From DAONLM01 sp035406685 (lineage in GTDB: Bacteria > Spirochaetota > GWE2-31-10 > MWDO01): a DNA stretch of 5,357 nucleotides. The stretch lies in contig DAONLM010000199.1 of the NCBI GenBank assembly GCA_035406685.1, positions 1 through 5,357 on the forward strand, written 5' to 3'. This document shows positions 1 to 5,357 of the stretch, one piece after another; the first letter of the stretch is position 1; each line of letters starts with the position of its first letter. The notes under the pieces are model-generated. The model had not been told where the DNA came from. It searched no databases and saw only the letters and a program-made list of their open reading frames with translations. The translations under genes and the position numbers were made by a program.

Positions 1-171
1 ATAATTAAGTTACATCATTTTTTGTTGATTTTTATGGGGGAAGTTGTGTTTTAATAAAAAATACATTTTCATTTTGCCATTTTCTGACATTTTGATATTG
101 TTATAACCAATATACTCTATCTAAGATTGGTATGCTATTTTATCTTTAGGCGAATTTTTTTTATTTTTTTC

Positions 172-206
172 ATAAATTTTGTAAAGGATTTTCTTATAAA
201 TTTTGT
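172..206. repeat. 11-bp direct repeat upstream of the tandem-RHH gene
   Basis: The 11-mer ATAAATTTTGT occurs at 172-182 and again, identically, at 196-206, a period of 24 bp, ending 41 bp before the ATG at 248. RHH repressors commonly bind tandem short repeats and regulate their own genes, so this could be an operator for the gene that follows. That is inference: the region is extremely AT-rich, which raises the chance of accidental repeats. I found no convincing -35/-10 pair in 1-247. The rest of that stretch holds only a 6-bp inverted repeat (ACCAAT at 106-111, ATTGGT at 126-131). Confidence 0.4.
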
Positions 207-234
207 GATTAATATATAGAAATATTTTTTAAAC

Positions 235-240
235 AGGAGG
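235..240 (+). promoter_or_regulatory. Shine-Dalgarno site of the tandem-RHH gene
   Basis: AGGAGG lies 7 bases before the ATG at 248, a full-consensus ribosome binding site. It fixes the start of the 177-aa protein. It is the strongest such site in the window, whereas the kinase-like gene and pgeF have none that is well placed. Confidence 0.85.
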
Positions 241-247
241 ATTTTTT

Positions 248-781
248 ATGAATAAAAAAAATTCAACTAACAAAAAGAGCCATGAGTTACATTTTGTAGT
301 GACTTCAGAGATGAAGGAAAAACTCGCAAAGATTGCTAAAAAGGAGAATATTTCTCTATCAAAGCTTATTTTATATGTTTTACAAAAATTCTCTGATAGG
401 ATCAAAAAAAGATACTGTTTTGGGTGTGAGGATGAAAATGCTTATGAAAGAATAAATGCAGATGCAGCCATTCATTTCTATATTCCAAAAGAAGAATATA
501 GATTTGTTAAAAAGATCCATGCTGACTTGAATTTTTTCAGTATGGCGAAATTGATTAGGACAATTCTTGAGATATTTATTAAGGAATATGAGAGAATGGG
601 GATGATTGGATTTGAGAAGAAGTGTGGTATAATAACTTTAAGGTTATTCTTAAAAATAACGAATATAAAAAGGTGGTGGAAGAGTAGAGAATTGTCCCAC
701 TTTGACGGTAACACCACCCCATTTTATAAGGCAATATACAATAATTGTTACCAGGTAATAGGCTTTGAGACCTATTATTAG
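248..781 (+). CDS. Tandem ribbon-helix-helix protein with conserved C-terminal tail, function unknown
   Basis: This is a 177-aa soluble protein with no signal peptide or membrane segment. I do not recognise a named family. Two units look like RHH DNA-binding folds. Unit 1 has a strand at about 12-20 (HELHFVVTS), helix A at about 21-34 and helix B at about 36-52. Unit 2 has a strand at about 73-81 (AAIHFYIPK), helix A at about 82-95 and helix B at about 98-118. The units align with each other with one inserted residue and share HF at the strand, KI in helix A and KLI in helix B, which suggests internal duplication. A CxxC (C57, C60) sits in the linker. The tail, about 119-177, is rich in aromatic residues and contains C126, W143-W144, a KSRELSHF segment at 145-152, TPFYKAIYN at 157-165, C167 and a terminal GFETYY. 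The gene at the other end of the window, on the opposite strand, encodes the same tail. The start is set by AGGAGG 7 bases upstream. A DNA-binding regulator is the likely role, and the tail function is unknown. The gene itself is certain from the paralogue and the ribosome site. The RHH call is by eye. Confidence 0.85.
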   Translation: MNKKNSTNKKSHELHFVVTSEMKEKLAKIAKKENISLSKLILYVLQKFSDRIKKRYCFGCEDENAYERINADAAIHFYIPKEEYRFVKKIHADLNFFSMAKLIRTILEIFIKEYERMGMIGFEKKCGIITLRLFLKITNIKRWWKSRELSHFDGNTTPFYKAIYNNCYQVIGFETYY

Positions 782-873
782 GTAAAATTTATCAACGATT
801 ATTAGGAAAAAATAAATAGTATTATTATTATTTTTCTCAAACAAGATTAAGCTTTGGATAAGTCTATTCTTTT

Positions 874-893
874 AATTTTATAAAAATAAAATT
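874..893. repeat. AT-only perfect inverted repeat between the RHH gene and leuS
   Basis: AATTTTAT (874-881) and ATAAAATT (886-893) are perfect 8-bp arms around an AAAA loop. The stem has no G-C pair and no T-run follows it, so it is a poor intrinsic terminator. It lies between the stop of the RHH gene and the leuS promoter, where a terminator would be expected, but it may simply reflect base composition. Nothing else in 782-926 stands out apart from an imperfect A/T hairpin around 806-836. Confidence 0.3.
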
Positions 894-926
894 GCCCTTT
901 ATTTAAAACTTGTTTCTTAAAAAATA

Positions 927-955
927 TTTACTATTTAGCGAAAATTTGATATAAT
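927..955 (+). promoter_or_regulatory. Sigma-70-type promoter of leuS with extended -10
   Basis: TTTACT at 927-932 (4 of 6 against TTGACA) and a perfect TATAAT at 950-955 are separated by exactly 17 bp. TG at 947-948, one base before the -10, makes it an extended -10. Transcription would start near 962, giving a leader of about 26 nt with GGGAG at 977-981, 6 bases before the leuS ATG. The leader is too short for a T-box or other attenuator, so the usual amino-acid-starvation control of synthetase genes is not seen here. Confidence 0.75.
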
Positions 956-987
956 AGACTCACTTTTTTAAAAAAAGGGAGACAAAG

Positions 988-3408
988 ATGCGAGAATATG
1001 ATTTTAAAAGAATAGAGGCAAAATGGAAAAAATATTGGGATGAGAATAAAACTTTTAAGGTAACAGAAGATAAATCATTTCCAGAAGATAAAAGATTGTA
1101 TGTTCTTGATATGTTCCCATATCCATCCGGCTCTGGCCTTCATGTAGGCCATCCAGAGGGATATACTGCTACAGATATATATTCGAGATTTAAAAAGATG
1201 AATGGTTATAATGTTTTGCATCCAATGGGATTTGATGCGTTTGGACTTCCTGCAGAAAATTATGCTATTCAGACCGGGACACATCCGGCTGAAACAACAT
1301 ATAAAAATATAGAGAGATTTCGTGAACAGATCAAATCATTTGGTTTTTGTTATGATTGGGATAGAGAAATTGCTACATGTGATCCAGAATATTATAAATG
1401 GACACAATGGATATTCTTACAACTATTTAAAAATGGGCTTGCTTACGAAGATAATGTTCCAATAAATTGGTGCCCGAGTTGTCTTACTGGTCTTGCAAAT
1501 GAAGAGGTAAAAGATGGAAAATGTGATAGATGCGATACTCCAATAGAGAGAAAGAGAATAAGACAATGGATGTTAAAAATTACCGCCTATGCAGAGAGGC
1601 TTTTGAATGATCTTGATATTTTAGACTGGAATGAATCTATAAAATTGATGCAGAGAAACTGGATTGGCAAAAGTGAAGGGGCTGAGGTTGATTTTAAGAT
1701 AGATGGGCTTGATGAGTATATAAAAGTATTCACAACAAGACCGGATACTCTTTTTGGGGCAACATATATGGTATTGGCCCCAGAACACCCCCTTGTCCAG
1801 AAAATAACCACACCAGATAGAAAAGATGAGGTTGATAAATATATAAAAGAGGCAACAAAGAAATCAGATTTACAACGAACTGATTTGAATAAAGAGAAAA
1901 CAGGTGTATGGACAGGAGGCTATGCTATAAATCCAGTGAATAATAAAAAGATACCAATATGGATATCTGATTATGTTTTAATAGATTATGGGACTGGAGC
2001 AATAATGGCTGTACCTGCACACGATACAAGGGATTTTGAGTTTGCTAAAAAATTCAATCTTCCTATAATTCAGGTAGTAAGCAAGGATGGATCTCTTTAT
2101 GAAATTTCTGAGGCTTATACAGAAGATGGCATTGCTGTTAATTCTGGCGAGTTTAATGGTTTAACAACAAAAGAATTCAAGCAAAAGATAATTGAGTGGC
2201 TTGAAAAGAATAACAAAGGTAAAAGATCTATTAATTATAAATTAAGAGATTGGGTATTCTCAAGACAGAGGTACTGGGGGGAACCTTTTCCTCTTATTCA
2301 TTGTGAAAAGTGTGGGATAGTTCCAGTACCAGAAGAGGAGTTACCAGTAAAATTACCGGATGTTAAATCATACAAACCAACCGGTACTGGAGAGTCTCCT
2401 CTTGCTAATATTTCAGAATGGGTAAATACCAAATGTCCAAAGTGTGGTGGGCCTGCAAAAAGAGAGACCAATACAATGCCTCAATGGGCTGGTAGTTGCT
2501 GGTATTATTTAAGGTTTATTGATCCTCATAATGATAAGGCTTTAGCAGATAAAGAAAAAATAGAATATTGGGCACCTGTTGATCTATATGTTGGTGGTGC
2601 TGAACATGCTGTTCTTCATTTACTTTATGCAAGATTCTGGCATAAATTCCTTTATGATATAGGTGTTGTAAATAGTATAGAACCTTTTATGGCTTTAAGA
2701 AACCAGGGGATGATTTTAGGTGAGAATGGCGAAAAAATGTCAAAATCAAGAGGTAATGTTATAAATCCGGATGATGTAATAAATGAGCATGGAGCTGATA
2801 CTCTCAGAATGTATGAAATGTTTATGGGGCCTTTGAGTGTTGATAAACCATGGAATACTCAAAGTATCTGGGGTGTAAGAAGGTTTCTTGAGAGAGTTTA
2901 TAGACTACTTGATAAAGAAATTTCTAACGATGTTATTGTTTCAGAAGAGATAGATCGGTTGTTAAATAAAACTATAAAGATAGTAACAGAAAAAATAGAG
3001 GCTCTTGAATTTAATACTGCTATAAGTCAGATGATGATTCTCTTAAATACTTTACAGAAAGAAGAGAGGCTTAATAAGGATGTTGTAAAAACATTTGTTA
3101 AAATACTTCATCCTTTTGCACCTTTTATTACAGAAGAGATGTGGGAACAGTTGGGCGGAAAGCCTTCTTTACTAAACGAAAAATGGCCATCTTATGATCC
3201 AGCAAAAATAGTGGATGAAAAGGTTACCGTTGTTTTTCAGGTTAATGGTAAAATCAGAGCAAAAGCAGAGGTAAATAAAGGTTTATCAGAAGATGAGTTA
3301 ATTAATCTTTGTTTACAGAATGAGAAGGTAAAAGAATATATTTCTAATAAAGAAATTATAAAAAAGATATCTGTTCCTGATAAACTGGTTAACATTGTAA
3401 TAAAATAA
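988..3408 (+). CDS. leuS: Leucine--tRNA ligase (LeuRS)
   Basis: Cytosolic class I aminoacyl-tRNA synthetase that joins leucine to tRNA-Leu using ATP. It has 806 residues, a normal length for bacterial LeuRS, and is intact. The ATP-binding signature is HVGH at 52-55 and the second signature is KMSKS at 583-587. A zinc knuckle has C162, C165, C179 and C182. A second four-cysteine set, C439/C442 and C483/C486, lies between the editing domain and KMSKS. The CP1 editing domain, which removes mischarged amino acids, spans roughly 225-420. It shows the threonine-rich TTRPDT motif from T249 and the AVPAHDTRD segment around H345-D346, so editing should be active. The anticodon-binding helical region and the C-terminal tRNA-binding domain follow, with VVFQVNGKIRAK near the end typical of the family. 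The start is supported by GGGAG 6 bases upstream and by the family N-terminus (YDFKRIEAKWKKYW). The wording resembles spirochaete LeuRS as I remember it. It has its own promoter and is transcribed apart from the RHH gene upstream. Confidence 0.98.
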   Translation: MREYDFKRIEAKWKKYWDENKTFKVTEDKSFPEDKRLYVLDMFPYPSGSGLHVGHPEGYTATDIYSRFKKMNGYNVLHPMGFDAFGLPAENYAIQTGTHPAETTYKNIERFREQIKSFGFCYDWDREIATCDPEYYKWTQWIFLQLFKNGLAYEDNVPINWCPSCLTGLANEEVKDGKCDRCDTPIERKRIRQWMLKITAYAERLLNDLDILDWNESIKLMQRNWIGKSEGAEVDFKIDGLDEYIKVFTTRPDTLFGATYMVLAPEHPLVQKITTPDRKDEVDKYIKEATKKSDLQRTDLNKEKTGVWTGGYAINPVNNKKIPIWISDYVLIDYGTGAIMAVPAHDTRDFEFAKKFNLPIIQVVSKDGSLYEISEAYTEDGIAVNSGEFNGLTTKEFKQKIIEWLEKNNKGKRSINYKLRDWVFSRQRYWGEPFPLIHCEKCGIVPVPEEELPVKLPDVKSYKPTGTGESPLANISEWVNTKCPKCGGPAKRETNTMPQWAGSCWYYLRFIDPHNDKALADKEKIEYWAPVDLYVGGAEHAVLHLLYARFWHKFLYDIGVVNSIEPFMALRNQGMILGENGEKMSKSRGNVINPDDVINEHGADTLRMYEMFMGPLSVDKPWNTQSIWGVRRFLERVYRLLDKEISNDVIVSEEIDRLLNKTIKIVTEKIEALEFNTAISQMMILLNTLQKEERLNKDVVKTFVKILHPFAPFITEEMWEQLGGKPSLLNEKWPSYDPAKIVDEKVTVVFQVNGKIRAKAEVNKGLSEDELINLCLQNEKVKEYISNKEIIKKISVPDKLVNIVIK

Positions 3409-3409
3409 C

Positions 3410-3438
3410 TTGACTAAAAAGAAGATATAGGTTAAAAT
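3410..3438 (+). promoter_or_regulatory. Promoter in the leuS-kinase gap, predicting a leaderless mRNA
   Basis: TTGACT at 3410-3415 (5 of 6) and TAAAAT at 3433-3438 (5 of 6) are spaced by exactly 17 bp. They sit in the 36-bp gap after the leuS stop codon. RNA would start about 7 bases after the -10, at or next to the A of the ATG at 3445. There is no Shine-Dalgarno sequence close to that ATG. The only purine run, AGG at 3429-3431, is 13 bases away and lies inside the promoter. The hexamers and spacing are seen directly. Activity and leaderless translation are inference. Confidence 0.6.
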
Positions 3439-3444
3439 AGATAT

Positions 3445-4164
3445 ATGGAAAATAAAAGAAATTCAGATGAGAATTATGAGATATTTGGAAAGGCTATTCC
3501 TCAGTTAATTCATGATATAAGAAATCCGTTAAATATAATAATTGGTTTTTCCTCTATCATTCAGATGGATGAGAATTTTAATGAAGAGACAAAGAGTTAT
3601 TTAAAAAAGATATATCAGGCCGGCCTTTCTATAGAACAGATGTTATCAAATATAGATATCTATATAATGGGAATAGATGAATTACAAAAAGACTATTTTT
3701 ATCTTAATGAAGAGTTAGATGCTTTTTTAAAGAGTAAAGAGGATATAATAGCAGAAAAAAATATATACATAAAAAATCTTAGTACTGAAAAGTATAAAGT
3801 TAATTTTTCTCCAGATCTTTTTAAAAGAATATTAGAGAATATATTTTATTTCTCATTAAAAGGGTTTAGAAATTCAAAGATAAAAGAAATTTTTATTTTG
3901 ATAAAAAAAGAGAGAGATATTTTAACTATTTATTATGGGGATTCCTCTGATATCATATCTATTGGAAATGACTATTTTACCATAGAAGAGATACTTAATA
4001 ATAAAAGAGGTTTGGGGCTTATCTTTCTTGAAAAATTTATTAAATATGCTAATGGCAATATAAAATATCTACATGGCAATAACTGGTCTAATGTTGTTAA
4101 AGATCTTAATATTAAGACAGAGCATGGTTTTATTATAGAAATCCCTATGGAATTTGTAGATTAA
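3445..4164 (+). CDS. Histidine-kinase-like protein with degenerate ATPase domain, possible phosphotransferase
   Basis: This is a 239-aa soluble protein with no membrane segment, sensor domain or receiver domain. Only 22 residues precede the phospho-acceptor. The H-box is intact: LIHDIRNPLN at 21-30 with H23, D24 and N27, the pattern used in HisKA dimerisation domains for phosphotransfer and phosphatase action. The second helix of that domain runs to about 78. The second half (about 85-237) follows the Bergerat ATP-binding layout but is damaged. In the N-box (128-141) N132 is present, but the second, magnesium-binding asparagine is F136. The G1 box is reduced to GDSSD at 165-169, with the DxGxG glycines missing. 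The G2 box RGLGL (188-192) is kept. This mix resembles histidine phosphotransferases such as ChpT or Spo0B, which kept a kinase fold but lost ATP hydrolysis. A weak but working kinase is the alternative. Base composition is more AT-rich than leuS, as expected of a fast-evolving lineage gene. It ends 4 bp before pgeF, so the two are probably co-transcribed. No response regulator is in the window. Confidence 0.85.
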   Translation: MENKRNSDENYEIFGKAIPQLIHDIRNPLNIIIGFSSIIQMDENFNEETKSYLKKIYQAGLSIEQMLSNIDIYIMGIDELQKDYFYLNEELDAFLKSKEDIIAEKNIYIKNLSTEKYKVNFSPDLFKRILENIFYFSLKGFRNSKIKEIFILIKKERDILTIYYGDSSDIISIGNDYFTIEEILNNKRGLGLIFLEKFIKYANGNIKYLHGNNWSNVVKDLNIKTEHGFIIEIPMEFVD

Positions 4165-4168
4165 AAAT

Positions 4169-4936
4169 ATGTTTTTAGAAAATCATATTCTTATCCCTGA
4201 TTGGAGTAAAAAATATTCAGATGTTATATGTGGTTTTTCATTGCCATATTATGGTAATATGGCATTAACTCGAAAGAGTCATTCGACTGGAAGAACATTA
4301 AAAGAAAATAGAATATTGTTAGCAGAAACATTAAAAATAGATAGTAAAAAAATATTTTCTCCACATCAAATACATTCTGATATTGTTATATATGTAGATG
4401 ACAAAAATTCTGGTTGTGGTGCTCATTCTATCGATGATGCAATAGAGGGGGATGCCTGTTTTACAGACAGAAAAAATAATTTACTTCTTGTTACTTGGGC
4501 TGATTGTATTCCAGTTCTTTTATTTGAGAGTAAAAAATTAATTGTTGCGGCAATTCATTCTGGTTGGCGTGGAACAAAATCTAAGATAGTGACAAAGACA
4601 ATAAAAAATATTCTTGATATGGGTGGAGATATAAAAAATATTTATGCAGCAGTAGGACCAGGAATTAAAGATTGTTGTTATAAAGTAGGTAGAGAGGTGA
4701 TAAGCTATTTTAATACTGATGAATATAGGGATTTTATAAAAGAGAAAAATTCTAACTTTTATTTGGATTTGCAGGGTGTAGTATATAAAGAGTTAATCCT
4801 TGCCGGTATAGATAAAGAAAAAATAGATTGTTACAAAAATTGTAATAGTTGCGATAAAGAGATTGGATTTTTTTCATGCCGAAGGGATGGCAAAGATAAT
4901 TTTGAAGGACAGGCTGCTTTTATTGGTATCTTTTAG
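4169..4936 (+). CDS. pgeF: PgeF/YfiH-family laccase-domain protein (peptidoglycan editing factor / purine nucleoside phosphorylase type)
   Basis: This is a 255-aa cytosolic protein, the usual length for the family. Members bind copper or zinc through a His-Cys-His set. E. coli YfiH (PgeF) prevents serine being wrongly built into peptidoglycan precursors, and other members, including LACC1, act on purine nucleosides. The substrate here cannot be told from sequence. Visible motifs are SPHQIHSD at 64-71 with metal ligand H69, EGDA at 93-96, ADCIPVLL at 111-118 with ligand C113, AIHSGWRGT at 128-136 with ligand H130, GPGIKDCCYKVG at 163-174, and FFSCRRDG at 234-241 near the C-terminus. All core residues are present. 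The N-terminal part (about 21-48) departs from the common GFTTRxGGVS pattern and reads GFSLPYYGNMALTR, as in a divergent branch. Extra cysteines (C221, C225, C228, C237) cluster near the end. The start is 4 bp after the kinase-like stop with no good ribosome site, so translation is probably coupled to the upstream gene. Confidence 0.93.
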   Translation: MFLENHILIPDWSKKYSDVICGFSLPYYGNMALTRKSHSTGRTLKENRILLAETLKIDSKKIFSPHQIHSDIVIYVDDKNSGCGAHSIDDAIEGDACFTDRKNNLLLVTWADCIPVLLFESKKLIVAAIHSGWRGTKSKIVTKTIKNILDMGGDIKNIYAAVGPGIKDCCYKVGREVISYFNTDEYRDFIKEKNSNFYLDLQGVVYKELILAGIDKEKIDCYKNCNSCDKEIGFFSCRRDGKDNFEGQAAFIGIF

Positions 4937-5121
4937 TTTTTACGACAATTCTTTTATTTATTTACTGGATATTTTACGAATTAAAAATAGATTATAGAAT
5001 TTAGGGTACGATTTTATTTTTAGGCAGTTAAAAATATAGATTTATCCTAAGGGTTAATTTTGTTTGAGAAATGATTGTAATAATCTTATTTACTTTTTAG
5101 TAGAATTTAAAATAAATTTTT
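4937..5121. other. Gene-free convergent spacer
   Basis: This stretch separates pgeF (+) from the second RHH-tail gene (-), whose 3' ends face each other. I see no gene, RNA or strong terminator in it. TTTTACGA is repeated at 4938-4945 and 4972-4979. An AT-only hairpin at 5102-5120 (core AATTTA-AAA-TAAATT, 5104-5118) runs into T residues on the plus strand just before the end of the minus-strand gene. It is the nearest thing to a terminator for pgeF, but it is weak. Confidence 0.4.
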
Positions 5122-5357
5122 TCAATAGTATGTCTCAAAGCCCACAACTTGATAGCAATCGTTGTAAATTGCCTTGTAGAAGGGCGTGAGGTTACCGGAA
5201 AAGTGGGATAATTCTCTGCTCTTATTCCACTTTTTCATATTTGTTAGTCTCAAGAATAACTTTAATGTTACTATACTACACTTCATCTCAACCCCGGTAA
5301 TCCCAAGTTTATCATACTCTTGAAGAAAGAGTAGGATAATTCTCCTCAATAAACACC
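5122..5357 (-). CDS. Second RHH-tail family protein, partial (5' end beyond window)
   Basis: On the minus strand, 78 codons plus the TGA stop's neighbouring bases run to the window edge without a stop or a proper start. A TTG at 5347-5349 could be taken as a start, but the reading frame stays open upstream (TTA, TGT) and continues to match the paralogue at 248-781. The true start therefore lies outside the window. The 77 visible residues align without gaps to residues 101-177 of that protein, 50 of them identical by hand count. The alignment begins within helix B of its second RHH unit, so this copy probably has the same two-unit architecture. The tail is the conserved part: KSRELSHF, TPFYKAIYN, CYQV and GFETYY are shared, and both tail cysteines are kept (matching C126 and C167). 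The last 33 codons are about 42% GC, with many C-ending codons. Function is unknown; a DNA-binding regulator is the likely class. Confidence 0.85.
   Translation of the reverse strand, partial: CLLRRIILLFLQEYDKLGITGVEMKCSIVTLKLFLRLTNMKKWNKSRELSHFSGNLTPFYKAIYNDCYQVVGFETYY
5197..5236. repeat. Near-perfect 15-bp hairpin inside the partial RHH-tail gene
   Basis: The arms at 5197-5211 and 5222-5236 pair at 13 of 15 positions. The two mismatches become G-U wobbles in plus-strand RNA. The loop is 10 nt. The hairpin lies within codons for the KKWNKSRELSHFSG segment. The paralogue at 248-781 pairs less well at the same place because of a bulge. It instead has a 7-bp inverted repeat, GGTGGTG at 672-678 and CACCACC at 712-718. 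As plus-strand RNA the hairpin could help end readthrough from pgeF, though the bases after it are not a T-run beyond the stem itself. It may be a by-product of the coding sequence. Confidence 0.35.

Noticed and set aside
106..131. Inverted repeat ACCAAT/ATTGGT as an operator or terminator
   Set aside because: The arms are only 6 bp with a 14-bp spacer and mismatches on both sides, easily expected by chance in this composition.
806..836. Terminator after the tandem-RHH gene
   Set aside because: The stem is almost all A-T, contains a bulge, and is not followed by a T-run.
478..844. Minus-strand open frames of 79 and 64 codons opposite the tandem-RHH gene
   Set aside because: They are shadows of the real gene at 248-781, have no ribosome site, and have low-complexity hydrophobic translations typical of AT-rich antisense frames.
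956..987. T-box or leader-peptide attenuator controlling leuS
   Set aside because: The predicted transcript leader is only about 26 nt, too short for either.
1075..1811. Minus-strand open frames opposite leuS
   Set aside because: They lie within a certain leuS coding region, with no ribosome site and no recognisable motif.
5122..5349. A complete 75-aa gene starting at TTG 5349
   Set aside because: The frame stays open upstream to the window edge and keeps matching the paralogue, so the TTG is an internal leucine codon and the gene is truncated by the window.
248..5357. Composite mobile element with the two RHH-tail genes as terminal inverted repeats
   Set aside because: The copies differ at many synonymous sites, no transposase or target duplication is seen, and the block between them is housekeeping. 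Recent transposition or easy inversion between them is unlikely.

Overview
The window is AT-rich DNA from a low-GC bacterium. It carries one housekeeping gene (leuS), a lineage-specific kinase-like gene, a pgeF/YfiH-type gene, and two members of a protein family I do not recognise. The wording of the LeuRS (for example its stretch around the HVGH motif and the zinc knuckle) resembles my recollection of spirochaete LeuRS proteins. A spirochaete or relative is my best guess for the host, from memory only and not checked by search.

Layout. Positions 1-247 hold no gene I can support, but an 11-bp direct repeat lies just before the first gene. Positions 248-781 (+) encode a 177-aa protein that reads as two tandem ribbon-helix-helix (RHH, CopG/Arc-like) units followed by an unknown C-terminal tail. 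After a 206-bp gap with an AT-only inverted repeat and a good promoter comes leuS (988-3408, +). A near-consensus promoter fills the 36-bp gap between leuS and the next gene (3445-4164, +). That gene encodes a short, soluble histidine-kinase-like protein with an intact phospho-acceptor H-box and a damaged ATP-binding domain. The pgeF/YfiH gene (4169-4936, +) follows after 4 bp. After 185 bp without a gene, the window ends inside a second member of the RHH-tail family on the minus strand (5122 to beyond 5357).

How they work together. The leuS and pgeF products are ordinary enzymes (Leu-tRNA charging; a copper/zinc laccase-fold enzyme linked to peptidoglycan editing or nucleoside metabolism). 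The kinase-like gene and pgeF probably form a two-gene unit. Its promoter would start RNA at or within a base or so of the ATG, so the first message would be leaderless. The two RHH-tail genes sit at the two ends of the window with their 3' ends facing inward. They match at 50 of 77 residues with no gaps, rising to 29 of 33 in the last 33 codons while 14 of those 29 identical residues use different codons, so selection acts on the protein tail. This RHH-tail family is the best candidate for something undescribed. The phosphotransfer-like protein is second.
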